Source of the DNA: Euborellia annulipes
Taxonomy: Eukaryota > Arthropoda > Insecta > Dermaptera > Anisolabididae
Length of the DNA: 64,000 bases
Assembly (NCBI GenBank): GCA_023213315.1
Contig: JAKCPI010001710.1
Location: forward strand, 1-64,000
Direction of reading: 5' to 3'
The notes under the pieces are model-generated. The model had not been told where the DNA came from, did no database searches, and was given only the letters and a program-made list of their open reading frames with translations. This document shows, one piece after another, positions 40,501 through 48,300 of this stretch; the stretch's first letter is position 1; each line of letters starts with the position of its first letter. Made by a program: the position numbers and the translations under genes.

Positions 40501-43500
40501 GCTTGAACGTTGCAAGGAGGCGGTACTCTCTAATATCCGAAGAAAGAGAGATCTACAGGTGACAAGATCAAATCGGAAAGGACCTTGTATACATGCCCGT
40601 AGTGAGACGTGGAACATATAAAAAGTTGTCATGCACTCTAGTCTCTCTTCTAAAACGCAGATCCTTCCCAAATCTCACATATGAGTTTAATATTTTCTAG
40701 AGTTTCATCTTTAATTCCAAAGTTAGGTCATTGTAGATAACACAGCAATAATCTAGATGGTGAAATATTAATGTTTACACCAATCGTTCCCTAAGGGAAT
40801 CGTTTAGGATACTTTGATTTAATTTTAACTGGTAGAGCGTTCTATTTATCTAATTTTTCGAGGGGCCTCCCAAATGAATAAATTTTAAAGGATTTAAAAT
40901 ATTATTTTCTAATTTCTAATAGTATTTAAAATTATCACACCATGTTTATTTTCCCTTTATTTATAAGTAGACGCTAAGCTCGACTGAGTAGGTCTTGCGC
41001 CTAGGGTCCTCCGCTCCCTTGGACCCCTTAGTTGCTGAAAGACTTATTTCAAAGTCACAAGCACCTTCCCGAGCCATATAAATATTAAAAAAAAAAACTT
41101 ACATGGCTCTAGCCCTTATAGTTTCTGAGATAATTTGGTCAAGCTTTTTTAGATAACCGCACATAGTGAGAGTACCGCTGCGATTTACGGAACGAAATTA
41201 TATTTCTGTACTTCTTTGAAAGATGATCTACAAGATATAAAAAATGTCGTCACTCTACCTGAGAAATTTTGAAACTGGCAGAGGACAGAGGATAGACAAT
41301 TATATATTATACTAGCCCCAAAGCCGGCAAGTTTATTACCAATTTAGGATATTTCTTGTTGCATTGCAAGTGTAAACATGTTAAGGAAGGACCTGTTCAA
41401 GTAGGGTAGTGGGGACAGCAGCAAGGTCTATTTAGGACTGCTCAAAGGGTCTGCCTGGAGCTGGCCATTAATCATAAAGCTGCCAAAAGGAAAATATTAG
41501 ATGTTTTCAGAGGCAGATTAAGGAGTGTGCGCCTGTAGACTAATTTTATTTGCAATTGGAAGGAAATGACATTTATATAAAACGTGAAGTTCAATCAAAA
41601 TCTCGACATAGAATTTTTGACATGAACCGAATACTTTCTCTCTATATATTTCATATATAGGGTAAGAGAAAGTAAAAAATTACTTGTAACCTGACCACAA
41701 GGTGTAGGACTTCTCATTTGAGATAAAAATTAAAATCTTCCTTACTACAAGATCTACTCAGCTATCCACCTCACTATAATAAAAATTAAAATAAATGCAT
41801 TTAACTATTCTTATCCAGGTATTACTATTTGTAGTGGATTTGCAGTTGGTGTTTTAAAATAGATTCAATGAAAATTGTGGATTTTTATTGTATAAAACAT
41901 ATAGCTACATTTCTATAAAACATATACCTACATATAGTTTTCCCACTTCATTTTTTATACAGTATAGATAGATTTTTCAGATTTTGGAGAGGTGGATTTG
42001 AATCACCCTATCCCCCTCCCGACCTACTTTACTGTCACCAACGGAAAAATTCATTTTAATACAATACTAGGGGTCTCAGGTTTAGCTGAATGGGTGGTGT
42101 TGTGATTAATCTAAATATAATAATTAAATATAATCATTTTTAAAATAATTTTACAAAGCGCCCATTAAATTAATACCTTATTTTGCGCTCATTTCCTTTA
42201 TCTTAAAGAGAAATTAGAATTATTAATCACAAGATTTGATATTGTAAAAATATAAAATTTTGAATTATCAAAAATATTAAGCAGAAAAATTATGCAAAAA
42301 TTAATTTTTTTTTTTTAAATTAATAAATTTCACTTCAGTTGGTTTATATTTGGTTTAAAAAAATTCCTAAATAGCATATTTTAAAATTAATGGACAAATG
42401 TTCCTACCTCTATAAGGTGATACTCTGGATCTTTCTCGGTCAATAGCGAGTCCTGAAAAAGAATGATAAATAAATTAGAAATATAAAATATAGTTTAATA
42501 TGAAAATGAAATTTTAGAGCTGGAACTTCCTTTTGCTGATTATTAAAAAAAAACAATCTGAATTTGATCTATCGTGTTTTAAATTAGATGTAATAAGCAA
42601 GTATAAGATGAATGAAGAAATGAAGCCAATAAGAAAAACTTTAGATGCACGATTCAACATCAAATTTTAAATTTCTTTCTAAATTTTTTTATTGAATTTA
42701 GTTTTAAGAATATTTATTTATTACTTATCAACTCTATGCCAAGCAAATCAGCAAATTTTTGTTATTAGCTCAAAATTTTTAAACCAAAAATAATCTAACA
42801 CAAACTTCTTTTTATCAGAAAACAATGTTAATGAAAATGAATTAGATTATATTAAAATTAAATTGTTATTTTTTACTTTCTTTTACTCTATATATGAAAT
42901 ATATAGAGAGAGAAAGTATTGGGATCATGTCAAAAATTCGATGTCGAGATTTTGATGGATATACATGTTTTGAGGTCCCCTGAGTCCAAAAAAGTGGGTC
43001 CCGCAAAATGGGGTCTGAAACGATTTATAGAATGAAGGAATTGAGCTACCTGAATGAAATTTTATATTTAATTTAGGTACTCTCCCGGACACTCAAAATA
43101 AGCTTTATGAACAAAATCGGCCAAAAAGTACTAGCACTTTACTAAAGTACTTTTTCAGTTTTTTTTTTTTTTTTTTTCAATTTTCTCAAAATTCGCTCTA
43201 CCGAAATTGTTTAAAATTCAAAAATTATGAAATTTTGTATTTATTTAGGATTCTCTATTGTGTATAAAATATCCAAATATGAGATTAAAATTTTGAAAAA
43301 TAACCATAGTTTATTGCAAGCAGTCAACATTTAAAATGCAAGTTTGAAACTAAGGTGCTATGGGAAACTAAATATATCTCTACACAAAAAATCTGGTGTG
43401 ACCGTGCTGGTCACGGTGCACAACTTTCTCTTACCGAGGGTAAGAGAAAGTTGTGTGCTGTGCGCCTGTCAATCCAGATTTTTACTTTCACTCCAGGTTT

Positions 43501-45333
43501 TTACTTAAATTATTATAGAGTGCTACGGTAACCTAAATATATCTCGACACAAAAAAATCAACCTGGGAGTGGAGACTCACCCCCCCCCACCCCCGCCAGG
43601 CCTGCCTCTTAAGGTTCTATCGAATATCTAATTGTCTAGGGTTTTTCTGTTTGATGTCTTGTGATAAATTGAATCAGCATTAAAAAGGATGTTCAAACTT
43701 AGATGCATTGAGGCATTGCAGTTAATGGATGCATGAATGACTTAATAGTTAATCTTTTTTTTAGTCCGATGATGTAAGGACTATGAATCGGAATGATAGC
43801 ACTTACTTAGTTAATAGTAAGAAAAGAAAACGAAACAAATATCTATTTAAAGGCATATATTATATACTATATTACATATAGGCCTATGATAAATATTGAA
43901 ATTTTAAAAATTTAATGAAAATATTCGTCTTTTTAACCCTAAAATGTTAGTCCCCTGGCATGTACCAGATCAAATTCATGTTACACACAAAGAGACAGAC
44001 CAATTTGCGGGACCCACTTTTTTGGACTCAGGGGACCTCAAAACATGTATTTCCATCAAAATCTCGACATCGAATTTTTGACATGATAGCAATACTTTCT
44101 CTCTCTATATATTTCATATATAGGGTAAGAGAAAGTAAAATTTATTTTTCAATTTTTGCTTATTCCGACATTTTGAAGAGACGGATATAGATTAAGGTCT
44201 GAAATTTTCAGGATCTTTATATTTCTTTAGCATCTGCATAATCCATAGAATATCATTAAGATATTTACAAAAGGCATTTTTACCCTGCTTCTCTCCCCTC
44301 CCCATGGCCTTTAATCCATTAGTCGGGACCACCGCAACTGCTGTCAAGATAGTAATTTTCATTGTTTGGGGTCTCAAGATTTTTTTTTCAATTCTTAATT
44401 CCCCCTTTATTAATAAAATAGTGTGAAAAATAAAAAAAAATGTGGATTTTTAGGGGGAGGAAAAAGTTTTATTTTTTCATTTGTAATATTTGATTATTTA
44501 TTCGTAAATATCCTATAGGATATTTGTGAGCCCCTGATATCCCCTAATTTGGCATAATGATAGCCTAAAACCACCTCCATTAATAAATACTCCATGAAAA
44601 TCGGTCCAGTAGTTTCGGAGTTTATGCTTTATATAAACAGACATGCTTTATATAAACAGACAGACAGACTTTGTCTTTTATATAATAGTACACCTATAGA
44701 TATGTAAGCATACTATTTCTCGAAAAAGGCTCTAACGATTTTTTTTTTTATTTTAAATTATTTGGGTACTAAAACTTTACTGATGTACTTTTCCAGTTTT
44801 TCTAATTTTATCAAAAAAAGATCCAGCTCGATCAACTCGGAACTTAATTTAGAGCTGGCAAATAGGACTCGACTCGATATTGCGGACTATGTAAAACAAA
44901 ATTGGTCGGAATGGAGTGTTTGATCAATTAATGCACTCGGCGATCCGAGTGTGTACGTGTGTGTGTGTGTGTTCTGATCTCTCACTCATATTAGGATTCT
45001 AAAAAATTTAAGATCGAAATTGTAGCTGGAAGAGTGAGTAATTTGCGAAGGGAAAAGAGAATCTGACCATCTGGTGACCACATGGTGACAACTCAACTCT
45101 TAGAAAGAGGATTTTCTCAGCCTCTTAAAAGAAAAAATTCCCTTTGTGATGATAATAAGATACGAGCGCCGTTTATTTTAAACTCTACAATAATCATGCT
45201 TAGTGTGACTCTTTTAAATGATTTTGTTTTTTTTGGAAAGAAGCTCTTTTTCTTTATGCCTGGAGGCATCAACTTCAATCTGGGTCGGATCGCGAGGTCA
45301 ACAGATAAGGATAAAATATCCATCTCTTCTCTC

Positions 45334-45364
<31 letters not shown>

Positions 45365-48300
45365 ATTTCGCAAGAAATAGTTCCAAATAAATTGAAGATT
45401 TGGGTTAAATCAAAAAACAATTTTAATGAGGAAGGGGATGATTAGGAAGTAAATTTATTTGAGTATCCGGAATTCCGTCATAACCAAGAATTAGCCTCTA
45501 AAAGTTTTTTTTTTTTTGTCAGTGATGGCCCAATCAATTATCCAACACCCTTTTTTTATAAGATACTAATTCGCAGGGGAATATAAAAAATATATGTATA
45601 ACTAACTATTAATATAAAAAAAATTATCAATGAAAATAAATATGATAACCGAATTTCGATATTTCTTATTCATTAAATTTAATTAGACTTTTATAAATAA
45701 TTTTTTAAAACTAAAATAACTTAATCTGTTTTATTTTAGAATATATAAAAAAAATCACCTAATTAATGTGTAATCTTCTCGAAAAAAAGTATCCTATCAA
45801 AATAATAGGGCTATTTATTTGAGAGTTAAAGCTTTAACAAATATTATTTTCGGGAAAACTATACACCAGCTTTGGGGAATTGGGCCTTTTCTAAAATGTT
45901 GGAGACTTTAATCCGAATTTTGTTAGGAAATTTGGAAAGAACCCAGATAATGGAACCATCTAATTTCTTTTTTTAAGGGGGGCCCTCGGGGGGAGACTCG
46001 GCTTCGAGTCGGCCAAATCGAGACCAATTGGGAAAATAAGCTTTATTTAACTGAAATTAATTTATTTTTATTTTCTTTTATAATTATTTTTTCTTTTTTT
46101 ATTATTATTTTTTGAATGCTTCACTTATCAACTGGGAGATGAGATGTGATCCGAAAGCTACAGAATCCCCTACCTAAGCGGTAGCGACTTGCCGCCCCTC
46201 TCTGTCTGCACCAAAGATTTATGAGAAAAGAACAAGTGTGCCCTTCTTGAAATAAGCCTCTCCTCAACCAGCCTACTATTTATATATCTATTTATTTTTT
46301 GTATAGTACTTATTTATACCGACTTTACTAGAGGTCCGCCATAGTTGAAACTTCTACATAATCGACAATTTTCGATCTCTCTTGTTGAGCAAAGTGTTTG
46401 CATTAAATTTTTGTAGGGATTGAATATTTTGACAAGAAACATCATTAAGGTTTTGTGGTAGAATATTCAATCAGCAAGATAAATTTTATGCTCAGGCGAC
46501 CCTCCGAAAAAACTTTCTGTGTCCTGCCAAAGTGAGGGAAGTAACGAAAAAAGTAAAAAAGATGAAAACTATCATTTTTTAAAGATTCTGGGATTCTAAT
46601 AAATTGGAAAGTCTTCTTATGGCTAAAAAATTGCTTCAAAGATATAGGCGTACTGGAATTGGTTTTTTTCAAATTGCTAAACGTCTATTCCAAAATTGTA
46701 TTTGCATATATAGTATTAAATATAATACAATGGATAAATTAAGAAACATTTTTTTTTCATTTACTTAAATAGAAATATTTTTAGGAAGAGACCTACTTCT
46801 GCTTCTGCACCCCCCCCCCACACTTAGTTTGACACCTCTGCAATTTTCCTTTATTTACAATTATATAAAATGTTCTCCAAGAAAATCCAATTAAGTCTAT
46901 ATCCAGATACTAATGCGTTCAAATCATCAACTACACATTTCTCATTCTTTAATTAAATAATAGATCCTTTAATCTCTAAATTACCAACATTCGTACATCT
47001 ATGTTAATTGCCATTTTCTAATCTATTTCCTATTTAATATATTTGCTAAATTCCGGGTTGACCGAACTGAAGCTCGATCGTGTTTTTGATAAAATTGTAA
47101 AAAACTAAAAAAAGTTCTAGTACCCTGATTTTTCTAAAGGCGAGGCCTAGTGCAACTTTATATTCGGACCAGAATATATTATTGTATATACACTAGTATT
47201 TAAAATTTGAAAAAAATCGTTAGAGCCGTTTTCGAGAACTGGTGTGCTTATAAATATAAACAAACATACATTGCTCGTTTAATAGTATAAGATAAAGATA
47301 GGAGAAATTAAAACACTAGATGACTGTGGTATATATTTAAATAAGATACCAAGTTTTGGTCACACATTCTGTTGCATTCTTCAGGTATAAATTCAGAATA
47401 CAATCACAAATCTCTATTGTTTTATATTTAGCGATCTACATTCTATAGATTAAAATTAAATATACAAATTAAACAGTAGGTTATTTGTTTCAAAGGTTTT
47501 ATTAATTAAAAAATTAACACTTGATACGTATTTCGACAATTCCTTGTCATCATCAGAAGTGATTACATTCTGATGATGACAAGGAATTGTCGAAATACGT
47601 ATCAATTTAATCATATATTAATTTTTTAATTAATAAAACCTTTGAAACAAATAACCTACTGTTTAATTTGTATATTTAATTTTAATTTACAAAATGTTTC
47701 AACGAGAACCAACGGTCGAAAGTTTAAATCTTACATTCTATAGATTCAGATCAGAATGTAAACCTTATACAAATCAAGAATTTTTATTAAATAACAACAA
47801 CTGGTAAAGCTTTAATTCTCAAATTTAACACCTTAGTATTTCATGTTAAAATGTTAATTTTTAATAAATCATTGAAACTTATAGTTTTTAATTTCTCCTC
47901 TCAGAGGAGTTCTCTGTAGTATTCAATGGAACATTTTCGAAGGTGTTAACGCAAAAGTTTTTATCAAAATTTCTTTAAAAGGTAGTGGAAGTTACTAAAA
48001 TGAATTTTCTCTGTACTCTGCAACTTAAAAATAAACAAATATATCGGGCTATCTAATGCTGATACAATCAATCTTTCGATAAAGAGACAGGAAGTCTCAT
48101 ACGCTAAACAAATTTATTTATTCTTTTCAATATTTGTTCTATAAGAAAGAGAAATATCATGTCTTGGTCCGTGAAGAAAATTCATATAATTATAGAAGAC
48201 CACATTTTGTTAATCATTATTTATTAAAAATATAAATACTGTAAAACGTTTCGGCTGATATGTTTTTGGTTATTACTTTGGTAAGCTTTTTTTAATCGTT

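Noticed and set aside
45117..45390. Overlapping frames on both strands with poly-Asn or poly-Leu
   Set aside because: They are translations of the (ATT)n microsatellite.
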